DNA from: JBBIRM01 sp037441765 | Lineage (GTDB): Bacteria; Desulfobacterota; BSN033; UBA1163 | DNA length: 15,489 nucleotides | Reading direction: 5' to 3' | Assembly (NCBI GenBank): GCA_037441765.1 | Contig: JBBIRM010000060.1 | Coordinates: forward strand, 1 to 15,489 | Shown here: positions 6,180 through 12,783 of the stretch, piece by piece | Layout: each line of letters begins with the position of its first letter | How positions within the stretch are numbered: position 1 is the stretch's first letter | Program-made: the position numbers and the translations under genes | Notes under the pieces: model-generated | Databases searched by the model: none | Seen by the model: the letters and a program-made list of their open reading frames with translations, nothing else | What the model was told of the DNA's origin: nothing

Positions 6180-7352
6180 ATGTCTTTGTGGTCAAAAAAG
6201 AGTAGAATTGTTATCACCTGCGCGAAAGGGATAACCCCTTTCCTAAAAGAAGAAGTTCATTCACTTGGATACCCTGTTCTTTCTGAGGGAATGGCGAGCA
6301 TTGAGACAGAAGGAACTCTCGAAGACTCTATGAGGCTAAACCTTTTTATCCGAACAGGCCATCGTATTCTGTTTCTCTTAGAAAGGTTTAAGGCAAGAAA
6401 TCCAGACGATCTTTATGAAAAGGTTCGCTCCATAAGATGGGAGGAAGTGGTTCCCGAGGATGGCTACTTATGTGTGACATCCACTGTATCCAACCCAACG
6501 ATTCAAGATACACGATTTGCCAATGTTAAATGTAAGGATGCAATTGTGGACAGGGTTAAAATGGTATATCAGAGGAGACCTGAATCCGGTCCAGAGAGAG
6601 ATAGGACGGTCATCCATCTTTTTTGGAGGAATGAGATTGGGTCTGTTTATCTCGATACCTCCGGTGAGCCTCTTTCGCGTAGGGGATATCGGAAGATTCC
6701 CTTGAAAGCCCCCATGCAGGAGACATTGGCTTCTGCAGTGATTCTTGCCACTGGCTGGAAGGGCGAAGACTATTTGATCAATCCAATGTGTGGGAGTGGG
6801 ACGATTGCCATTGAAGCGGCCTTAATCGGCCTTGGAAGGCCTCCTGGGTTATTGAGAGAAAATTATGGATTTATGCACCTTAAGGGGTATCCAGAATCCA
6901 TCTGGAAGGATATTCGAAGGAAAGCCAGAGCGGTTTCAAGCGATGCCATGAAAGGCAAGATCATTGCAACGGATATAAGTGCAGAGGCGATCCAGGGGGC
7001 TAAGAAAAATGCAATGACGGCAGGGGTCGATCGGTGGATAGAGTTTGGAATCTGTCACTTCGCAGAAACTCCTATCCCCAATGGAAATGGGGTGGTGGTG
7101 CTCAATCCAGAATATGGAGAGCGGATGGGCGAAATAGAGGCCTTGAAAGCCGTTTACAAAGAGATTGGAGACTTTTTTAAAAAGCGATGTCAGGGATACC
7201 GCGGATACATTTTTACTGGCAATCAAGATCTATCCAAGAGGGTGGGCTTGAGGCCAAGGAGAAAGATTCCCTTCTACAACAGTAATATTGAATGCAGGCT
7301 ATTAGAGTATGAAATCTACGAAGGAAGTAAAAGGAAGAAAACAGAAGATTAA
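6180..7352 (+). CDS. THUMP-domain class I SAM-dependent RNA methyltransferase (RlmL N-terminal/YpsC-like)
   Basis: A 390-residue protein with the layout of the RlmL/YpsC group, which methylates 23S rRNA or tRNA guanine N2 in characterised members. An N-terminal THUMP region (about 40-155) contains the typical RxxxTVIHLFWRNEIGSVYLDTSG. LSRRGYRKIPLKAPMQETLA follows at 165-184, then the SAM-binding LINPMCGSGTIAIEAAL at 199-215 and IIATDISAEAIQGAKKNA. Motif IV, normally NPPY, is NPEY at residues 309-312 (VVVLNPEYGERMGE). The C-terminus has GYIFTGNQDLSKRVGLRPRRKIPFYN, where RlmL-like proteins have a similar F-G-N/K-NG segment. No good Shine-Dalgarno precedes the ATG. The exact substrate cannot be told from sequence alone. 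Confidence 0.85.
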   Translation: MSLWSKKSRIVITCAKGITPFLKEEVHSLGYPVLSEGMASIETEGTLEDSMRLNLFIRTGHRILFLLERFKARNPDDLYEKVRSIRWEEVVPEDGYLCVTSTVSNPTIQDTRFANVKCKDAIVDRVKMVYQRRPESGPERDRTVIHLFWRNEIGSVYLDTSGEPLSRRGYRKIPLKAPMQETLASAVILATGWKGEDYLINPMCGSGTIAIEAALIGLGRPPGLLRENYGFMHLKGYPESIWKDIRRKARAVSSDAMKGKIIATDISAEAIQGAKKNAMTAGVDRWIEFGICHFAETPIPNGNGVVVLNPEYGERMGEIEALKAVYKEIGDFFKKRCQGYRGYIFTGNQDLSKRVGLRPRRKIPFYNSNIECRLLEYEIYEGSKRKKTED

Positions 7353-7370
7353 GCCCCCCTTTTTCTACTT

Positions 7371-8408
7371 ATGATATCAAATGCGATGACTAAGCCACAG
7401 AGTGAAATTTATCCAGTCTATTTCATCTATGGAACGGAGGGTTCCCTCATCGATCAAGAGATTCGATCACTCATCGATCGAACCTTATCCCATAAAGAGA
7501 AGTGGCTCAATTTTCAAATCTTTAATGGAAAGGAGCATAAAAGCCAGGAGATCGTCCAGAGCGCACAAACCCTTCCGATGTTTTCGAAATATAGGTTTAT
7601 CCTGGTCAATGAGGCCGACCAAATCCGCGAAGAGGAATTGGATGTATTATTAAACTATATTGAGAATCCCTCCCCCACGACCTGCCTTGTCCTAACCGCT
7701 GAGACATCAGGGCCCTGGAGAAGTCATCAAAAAAGAATTGAAAAGGTTGGAAGATGGATAGAATGCGTTCGGTTAAAGGGAGATTCTTTGATCTCCTGGG
7801 TACAGAAAAAATCCAGAGAAAGGGGAAAAACTCTATCCTTAGAGGCAATAAACTATTTGATAGAGGTGGTTGGGGATAATCTCTACGATCTTGAGAATAT
7901 TTTAGAAATGGTATCGTTAGGTAGCGCAGAGAGAAAAACCATTGGATTGAGTGAGGTGGAAGAATTTGTATCAGGGGTTAAGTATAATACCATCTATGAT
8001 TTGACCGATGCAATTGGGCAGAGGGACTTGAAGAAGGCCATTAGGATTTTAGAAAGCGTGGTTGAAACAAAAAGCATTACATTTAAAAAGGATGAGCAGG
8101 GAGTGAAAATGGCCCAAACCCTCCCCTTTCTTTTAAGCCTGATAGCAAGACATTACTGGAGGATGTGGGTGATCAAACAGATGAGTCTTCATGGTCGGGA
8201 TATAGGGGTGTTGGCAAAAGAACTTGGTCTCAAACCGTGGATGGTAAGAAAATTGATGGAACAAGAGAAGAATTTCTCTGAGGCTTCTCTTCGCGAAGGG
8301 ATTGAAAAATGTTATAAAACGGATTTAGCCATAAAGAGGACATATGGCCCTGATGAACTCATGATAGAAAAATTGGTGATCGATCTTTGCGGACCAGAAC
8401 CTACCTAA
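7371..8408 (+). CDS. holA: DNA polymerase III delta subunit
   Basis: The delta subunit opens the beta sliding clamp within the clamp-loader complex. The 345-residue protein opens with YPVYFIYGTEGSLIDQEIRSLIDR, where the family has a conserved YG-E loop but no working Walker A. The delta-typical clamp-binding region FQIFNGKEHKSQEIVQSAQTLPMFSKYRFILVNEAD follows, then an AAA+-like lid (LENILEMVSLG, NTIYDLTDAIGQRDLKKAI). The C-terminal collar helices end in CYKTDLAIKRTYGPDELMIEKLVIDLC. The start could be ATG 7371 or the in-frame ATG at 7386; neither has a recognisable Shine-Dalgarno. It lies 18 bases after the methyltransferase and is probably co-transcribed. It converges on rpsT. Confidence 0.92.
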   Translation: MISNAMTKPQSEIYPVYFIYGTEGSLIDQEIRSLIDRTLSHKEKWLNFQIFNGKEHKSQEIVQSAQTLPMFSKYRFILVNEADQIREEELDVLLNYIENPSPTTCLVLTAETSGPWRSHQKRIEKVGRWIECVRLKGDSLISWVQKKSRERGKTLSLEAINYLIEVVGDNLYDLENILEMVSLGSAERKTIGLSEVEEFVSGVKYNTIYDLTDAIGQRDLKKAIRILESVVETKSITFKKDEQGVKMAQTLPFLLSLIARHYWRMWVIKQMSLHGRDIGVLAKELGLKPWMVRKLMEQEKNFSEASLREGIEKCYKTDLAIKRTYGPDELMIEKLVIDLCGPEPT

Positions 8409-8465
8409 AATTTCTCTTACAAGAAGGTATAAGAGATGCATGGGGTGACTGCCGGGGTGGGTTGT

Positions 8466-8741
8466 TTAATGCGAGGTTGTTTTAAGGGCATTAACTTTCA
8501 AGGTCAACCTGGATATTTTTCTTGCAGAAGTATTTTTGTGGAGGACTCCCTTCGACTGGGCCTTCTGGATGAGCGGAATGGCCTTTGAAAGGGCTTTCTG
8601 AGCGTTTTCAAGATCTTTTCGTTCAATCGCCATCATTACTTTTTTAATGGTGGATTTGATCATGCTTTTGATACGGAGGTTTCGAAGCCTCCTCTTTTCG
8701 TTTTGTCGGGCTCTTTTTATAGCAGATAGATGAACAGCCAA
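8466..8741 (-). CDS. rpsT: 30S ribosomal protein S20
   Basis: S20 binds 16S rRNA early in small-subunit assembly. The 91-residue basic protein reads AVHLSAIKRARQNEKRRLRN at its start and KNTSARKISRLTLKVNAL near its end, both classic for S20. The start codon is TTG (complement of CAA at 8739-8741), supported by AAAGGAGG 7 bases upstream and by the conserved position of the N-terminus. E. coli rpsT also uses a UUG start, which takes part in autoregulation. The gene is divergent from murJ and convergent with holA, a neighbourhood I associate with Desulfobacterota. Confidence 0.96.
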   Translation of the reverse strand: MAVHLSAIKRARQNEKRRLRNLRIKSMIKSTIKKVMMAIERKDLENAQKALSKAIPLIQKAQSKGVLHKNTSARKISRLTLKVNALKTTSH

Positions 8742-8794
8742 AATAAAACCTCCTTTTTCTCTTTATTACTCAGGAAGAAGTAATTTGATTATTT

Positions 8795-8823
8795 TATTAA
8801 CATTTTGATATAGGATATGTCAA
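8795..8823 (-). promoter_or_regulatory. Candidate promoter for rpsT
   Basis: On the minus strand, TTGACA (8823-8818) is followed after 17 bases by TTAATA (8800-8795), or after 18 by TAATAA. The perfect -35 and its place about 75 bases before the S20 start support it. Confidence 0.5.
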
Positions 8824-8838
8824 TAGTTCCATTATAAC

Positions 8839-8875
8839 TTTTCATGACTGTTTTGTCACCCACGAAACATGAAAA
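8839..8875. repeat. Hairpin: 8-bp inverted repeat with extended inner stem
   Basis: TTTTCATG (8839-8846) is the reverse complement of CATGAAAA (8868-8875). Inside, TTTTGT (8851-8856) pairs with ACGAAA (8862-8867), with one G-U pair and a CACCC loop, leaving ACTG bulged. It lies upstream of the rpsT promoter candidate and next to the larger palindrome, so it is more likely part of the repeat cluster than an rpsT leader. Confidence 0.5.
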
Positions 8876-8877
8876 TC

Positions 8878-8926
8878 CCCCTCACCTTAATCCTCTCCCC
8901 TCAGGGGAGAGGATTAAGGTGAGGGG
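8878..8926. repeat. Palindromic repeat copy B: perfect 23-bp inverted repeat
   Basis: The left arm 8878-8900 (starting CCCCTCACCTTAATC) is the exact reverse complement of the right arm 8904-8926 (ending GGTGAGGGG), around a 3-base TCA loop. This is the best-preserved copy of the family also seen at 4157-4192 and 15071-15105. It lies between divergent genes, so it is not acting as an intrinsic terminator for either neighbour. Confidence 0.9.
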
Positions 8927-8954
8927 TAAAAATTATTTTCAAGGTAACAATTTT

Positions 8955-9026
8955 ATGTAGGGTAGGCCTTTAGGCCTGCATATCATTGATTCATTTCAAA
9001 GGCAAGGCTAAAGCCTTGCCCAACAT
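8955..9026. repeat. Inverted pair of TAAA-loop hairpin repeats
   Basis: On the plus strand 8956-8979 begins TGTAGGGTAGGCCTTTAGG. On the minus strand 9025-9001 begins TGTTGGGCAAGGCTTTAGCC. Each unit forms its own hairpin around the same TTTA/TAAA loop; 9001-9020 has a perfect 8-bp GGCAAGGC/GCCTTGCC stem. The stems differ between units yet still pair, and the outer ATGT/ACAT ends match. This is a REP/MITE-like structure about 72 bp long. Confidence 0.75.
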
Positions 9027-9070
9027 GATTATTTTTTAAAAATTTTGAAATCTCAAGAGTAACAGTATAT

Positions 9071-10627
9071 ATGTCCGAAAAGCCAAAGATTACTAAAGCA
9101 GCTTCCATCATCGGAACGGGAACCTTAATAAGTCGCATCTTGGGTTTTCTAAGGGATATGGTCATTGCCCACTTCTTTGGCGCAGGGCTGGCTGCAGACG
9201 CCTTTTTTGTTGCTTTCAGGATTCCAAATCTTTGGAGACGTCTGGTAGGAGAAGGCTCTCTGACCATCTCCTTCATTCCTGTTTACACGGAATATTTAAC
9301 CCGACATTCGGAAAAGGAATCCCGGGAGGTGACAGATATCGCCTTCACTATGGCTGGAATTGTCTTGGTCATCTTGACGGTGTTGGGCATTATTTTTTCA
9401 CCCTTTTTGATTAAAATCATTGCCCCAGGGTTTTCGCGATTCCCTGAAAAGTTTTATCTTACCGTTACCCTTAATCGGATCATCTTTCCTTACCTTTTCT
9501 TTATGGGTCTCTTTGCGCTCTGTATGGGCATTCTGAATTCTCTTCGCCATTTTTTCGCACCTGCCATTGCTCCAATCTTTCTCAATATCTCCATCATTGT
9601 TTCGGTCCTTCTCTTCTATCATATGTTTAACGTACCCGTGATGACTCTTGCTGTAGGCGTCCTTGCAGGAGGAGTGATTCAGTTCCTTTTCCAACTCCCT
9701 TTTTTATGGAAGAAGGGGATTAGATTTCACTTCAATATAAATTTCAAACACCCTGCTATCAAGCGTATCGGGTCTTTAATGATCCCAGGTCTGATAGGGA
9801 CAGCGGTTTACCAGATCAATGTCTTTGTGGATACCATCTTTGCCTCTTTTCTTCCCAGTGGAAGCATCTCCTACCTTTTCTTTGCAGACCGTCTCATGGA
9901 ATTTCCACTCGGGATATTTGCTATAGCCATCGGGATGGCATCGCTTCCGAGCCTTTCTGGATTGGCCTCCGAGGGGAAGAAGGATGAATTAAAAGAGACG
10001 CTCTCCTTCTCTTTGCGGCTGGTTTCGTTCATCAGTATCCCTGCTATGGTGGGCTTGATTTCATTAAAAACTCCCATCGTCAATCTCCTTTTTCAAAGGG
10101 GAAAGTTTGATTATACTGCCACCCTGATGACTGCAAAAGCCCTTTTCTTCTACTCTATAGGGCTATGGGCCATTGCAGGGTCAAGAACCATTGTCCCAGC
10201 CTTCTATTCTCTCCAGGACACATGGACCCCATTAAAGATTGCCCTGATCTGTTTGGGTGCTAATGTCATCTTCAATTCGATCTTTATCTTCCCATTGAAA
10301 CATGCTGGCTTAGCCCTGGCCACCAGCCTTTCATCAATCCTCAATCTTCTTCTACTTTATCAAAAATTAAGTTCGAGACTTGGGGGAATGGAAATAGAGA
10401 GAAATATCAAATCCATTCTTTCTATTCTTTTCTGCAGTCTTCCGATGGGAATTGTAGCCTATTTGATTTGCTCTACCGGGAGTTGGGATACCAAAGGCTA
10501 TGAGGGCAAAAAAATTATCCTCTTATTGATGGGGATCTTGGGAGGGTTGGTGGTTTATCTGCTCTGTTCTTACTGGGCTAAGAATAAAGAGATGCTCTTT
10601 CTTTTAAGGGTAATCCGAAAAAAATAG
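9071..10627 (+). CDS. murJ: Lipid II flippase MurJ
   Basis: MurJ flips lipid-linked peptidoglycan precursor across the inner membrane. The 518-residue protein is hydrophobic throughout and shows the MviN/MOP-superfamily layout of about 14 membrane helices. The N-terminal TLISRILGFLRDMVIAHFFGAGLAADAFFVAFRIPNLWRRLVGEGSLTISFIPVY contains the conserved Arg-rich and GEGS segments of MurJ. Later family-typical segments are GLIGTAVYQINVFVDTIFASFLPSGSISYLFFADRLMEFPLGIFAIAIG and a helix-7-like VNLLFQRGKFD. The start at 9071 fits the family N-terminus but has only a weak ribosome site. The stop lies 23 bases from the end of the convergent VCBS gene. Confidence 0.96.
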   Translation: MSEKPKITKAASIIGTGTLISRILGFLRDMVIAHFFGAGLAADAFFVAFRIPNLWRRLVGEGSLTISFIPVYTEYLTRHSEKESREVTDIAFTMAGIVLVILTVLGIIFSPFLIKIIAPGFSRFPEKFYLTVTLNRIIFPYLFFMGLFALCMGILNSLRHFFAPAIAPIFLNISIIVSVLLFYHMFNVPVMTLAVGVLAGGVIQFLFQLPFLWKKGIRFHFNINFKHPAIKRIGSLMIPGLIGTAVYQINVFVDTIFASFLPSGSISYLFFADRLMEFPLGIFAIAIGMASLPSLSGLASEGKKDELKETLSFSLRLVSFISIPAMVGLISLKTPIVNLLFQRGKFDYTATLMTAKALFFYSIGLWAIAGSRTIVPAFYSLQDTWTPLKIALICLGANVIFNSIFIFPLKHAGLALATSLSSILNLLLLYQKLSSRLGGMEIERNIKSILSILFCSLPMGIVAYLICSTGSWDTKGYEGKKIILLLMGILGGLVVYLLCSYWAKNKEMLFLLRVIRKK

Positions 10628-10642
10628 TAATCATATAAATAC

Positions 10643-10662
10643 AAACTCTTTTAGAAGAGTTT
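10643..10662. terminator. Short hairpin between convergent murJ and VCBS genes
   Basis: AAACTCTT (10643-10650) and AAGAGTTT (10655-10662) form a perfect 8-bp stem around TTAG, overlapping the stop codon of the minus-strand gene. No T-run follows on the plus strand, and only a broken one on the minus strand, so it is a weak bidirectional terminator candidate. Confidence 0.35.
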
Positions 10663-12228
10663 AAAAAAGAGCACATTGCTTGTGCCTTTTCGGCTGAGTA
10701 CGCTTTCGGTATTGATAAGGCTAACTACCAGTTCTGGTTCTCCATCGTTATCAACATCCTTTACCTGAAAGTCTGAGAAGTATCCTTCGATATCTCTCGT
10801 CTTCCAGTTAGTGATTAAGGCATTTTCCTCCCAGATAAGATTAAAAACCTCTCCTTTATCAAAGGATCTAATTCTATCAAAAATCCTCATATCCCTATGA
10901 TTTTTATTTATCACCACTTCATTGATACCATCTCCATCAAGGTCTCTAATAAGAATTCTTCCAGGGATATAGACCCTCCAGGCAGGTTCAGCACCTGGTC
11001 GGTAGGCAATATCCTTTTTCTTTCGGGTATCGTAAGAATTATTTGTTCCACCAAAGCGGTCCCGGCTAACCCAGATCTGTTTTCCATCATTGGATAGGAG
11101 CCTTAATCTGTCAAAGTCATCAAGCGTTAAGACGTCCATTGTCTCCTTATTTCGAATATTCGCAAAGGTTATGCCAAAAATCCTCGACTCCTTTGGAAAG
11201 GGAAGTTTTGGCCCCTTTTCAAAGGACTTCTTCTTCCAGACGAATTTGTAAATAGGCCCTTCAATCACTGCCTCGGCGTTCATCCGCTGGCCCATCAAAA
11301 CCAGCCCCTCCTTTGGATGTTCAAGAACCCTGAAGAACCAGTTTGCCTTTTCAGTGATCTTTCTAAATTTTCCCTCCTCGTATTCAAGGATGAAGGAGCG
11401 GAGGTTGTCTTCCACAACAGAGGTGACAATGATTTCAGCAAATCCATTTCGGTTCACATCCGCCACATCGAGAGTTAAAAAGTTATGGACATAACCTGTC
11501 TCTATTTTCTGGAAGAGGCTCATCTTCTCGCCATCGTATTTGAAGATATATATGTTGTGGTTATCGATAAGGACAAGTTCGTTCTTCTTGTCGCCATCCA
11601 CATCACCAATGTCCAGGCCTTTGATCTCAAAATTGAAGGTCTGGCTTCTCTTATACCCGGTCTCTTTCCCTAAGTATGTGATGCCAGGTTGACGGGGTTC
11701 GGCAAGCCTTCCAGTCATCACCCGTCGGCCAAGGATTTTGTAGCCGATATCCTGAGCGAATTCTCCGATTTTAAGCATCATATCATCGATTCCTTTATGC
11801 TGGGTATAGGCAGAAAGTGGAGGCTTCTCCTCGGTGATGTTTATCATTCGGGCATCGAGGCTGATATAGTTTCCCACCTTGGTTAGGCTTCCCATTACAA
11901 TAAAGTCCGCTCCCACTCTCATCCCGATCTTCTGAGCAACTGCCTCGTCAAGACGCATGGGCCTCTCCTCATATAGGGCCCTTTCTACAAGGTTTCGATC
12001 AATCACCTCAATTCTTCCCTCCACCATAATACGAGTGGAGAGGATTTCGTAAATGCCCTCTCTCAGGTAATCGAGGTTTTCCTGACTGTAGATCATAAAG
12101 GGGAGGATGGCTACCCTGTAGACCTTGGCAGGTTCCCGTGGTTGGGATATTGAGGATAATGGAGTTATAAGAAGAAGGCTAATGAACAGACAAAGGGAGG
12201 TTTTTAATAATATCAATTTAAATTTCAT
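10651..12228 (-). CDS. Secreted protein: FlgO/CsgG-like N-terminal domain plus VCBS/FG-GAP repeats
   Basis: The 525-residue protein starts with a Sec signal (MKFKLILLKTSLCLFISLLL, cleavage near residue 28). Residues about 37-170 resemble the FlgO/CsgG-type periplasmic fold: VYRVAILPFMIYSQENLDYLREGI, then EVIDRNLVERAL, then GADFIVMGSLTKVGNYISLDARMIN. The rest looks like a beta-propeller of VCBS/FG-GAP repeats with Asp-rich, likely calcium-binding loops: DIGDVDGDKKNELVLID (206-222), DVADVNRNGFAEIIV (254-268), RDLDGDGINEVVI (428-440) and VKDVDNDGEPELVV (489-502). GGAGG lies 8 bases before the ATG. I infer an outer-membrane-associated or periplasmic role; the substrate is unknown. It is separated from the protease gene by 62 bases that contain a hairpin. 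Confidence 0.82.
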   Translation of the reverse strand: MKFKLILLKTSLCLFISLLLITPLSSISQPREPAKVYRVAILPFMIYSQENLDYLREGIYEILSTRIMVEGRIEVIDRNLVERALYEERPMRLDEAVAQKIGMRVGADFIVMGSLTKVGNYISLDARMINITEEKPPLSAYTQHKGIDDMMLKIGEFAQDIGYKILGRRVMTGRLAEPRQPGITYLGKETGYKRSQTFNFEIKGLDIGDVDGDKKNELVLIDNHNIYIFKYDGEKMSLFQKIETGYVHNFLTLDVADVNRNGFAEIIVTSVVEDNLRSFILEYEEGKFRKITEKANWFFRVLEHPKEGLVLMGQRMNAEAVIEGPIYKFVWKKKSFEKGPKLPFPKESRIFGITFANIRNKETMDVLTLDDFDRLRLLSNDGKQIWVSRDRFGGTNNSYDTRKKKDIAYRPGAEPAWRVYIPGRILIRDLDGDGINEVVINKNHRDMRIFDRIRSFDKGEVFNLIWEENALITNWKTRDIEGYFSDFQVKDVDNDGEPELVVSLINTESVLSRKGTSNVLFFKLF

Positions 12229-12255
12229 GAAAGTTTCCTCCGAATTTATCTAACT

Positions 12256-12281
12256 CCCCCAAATTCCTTGGTAATAGGGGG
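12256..12281. terminator. GC hairpin between the protease and VCBS genes
   Basis: CCCCC (12256-12260) pairs with GGGGG (12277-12281). An alternative inner CCAA/TTGG stem also exists. On the minus strand it follows the protease stop but lacks a T-run, so it may be a factor-dependent stop or repeat debris. Confidence 0.3.
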
Positions 12282-12290
12282 TTGCTTTCC

Positions 12291-12704
12291 TCATTTAACC
12301 TTGGATACAGGTTGATCGGGGTGTGCAGGGTTTGGGACCAAGCGTTGATTGATACAATCTACAAAGAGGTCTAACTTCTCAAGAACTGTTTGACCTAATA
12401 TCACCTCGTCACCAAGAACCAATGCCTCTTCAAGGGTGTCTCTTCCTTCCAGTTCTATTATGAGAGGCTCGGTTACCGGAACAGCCTCCTTCCGGCCATC
12501 CGCATATTCAGCTACCCTCTCCCCCCGCATTGCTAAACCGAGTTGCTGAGCTACATGAATGGGAATAACGGACCTGACTGCACCGGTGTCTATCAGAGCT
12601 TTTGTTTCATAAACATGTACTTGATCAGATGGAAGTTTTCCTCGCCGAACCAGTGCCTCTTCCACAGCATTTACAAGTTTTACTTTCGCTCGAACTTCTC
12701 CCAT
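12291..12704 (-). CDS. Stand-alone clan AA (retropepsin-like) aspartic protease
   Basis: A 137-residue protein with a single aspartic-protease half-site, so it would act as a homodimer. The catalytic motif is ALIDTGAVRSVIP, with D39-T40-G41-A42. A flap-like segment (VAEYADGRKEAVPVTEPLII) follows, then the family's second hallmark, VILGQTVLEKLDLFVDCINQRLVPNP (101-126), where ILG takes the place of the hydrophobic-Gly motif. No signal peptide or membrane segment is visible, so it is probably cytoplasmic. Natural substrates of this small-protease group are not known to me. It has its own promoter candidate and no antitoxin-like partner. Its GC content looks higher than the surrounding genes, a hint of transfer. 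Confidence 0.85.
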   Translation of the reverse strand: MGEVRAKVKLVNAVEEALVRRGKLPSDQVHVYETKALIDTGAVRSVIPIHVAQQLGLAMRGERVAEYADGRKEAVPVTEPLIIELEGRDTLEEALVLGDEVILGQTVLEKLDLFVDCINQRLVPNPAHPDQPVSKVK

Positions 12705-12724
12705 TATTAACTTCTTTCAAAATT

Positions 12725-12753
12725 ATATTAGTCCAATAATAGAGATTTGTCAA
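12725..12753 (-). promoter_or_regulatory. Sigma-70 promoter for the aspartic protease
   Basis: On the minus strand, TTGACA (12753-12748), a 17-base spacer and TAATAT (12730-12725) predict a start about 14 bases before the ATG at 12704. It shows the protease need not depend on the thiolase operon upstream. Confidence 0.6.
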
Positions 12754-12783
12754 ACTTTAAAAAATCCCCCCTTTCCCTTTTAT

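Noticed and set aside
8878..8926. Intrinsic terminator for a neighbouring gene
   Set aside because: Flanking genes are divergent (rpsT minus, murJ plus), no gene ends here and no T-run follows. It matches two other repeat copies in the window.
12291..12704. Retroelement or retroviral remnant around the aspartic protease
   Set aside because: No reverse transcriptase, integrase or long terminal repeats nearby. Free-standing DTGA proteases occur in many bacteria.
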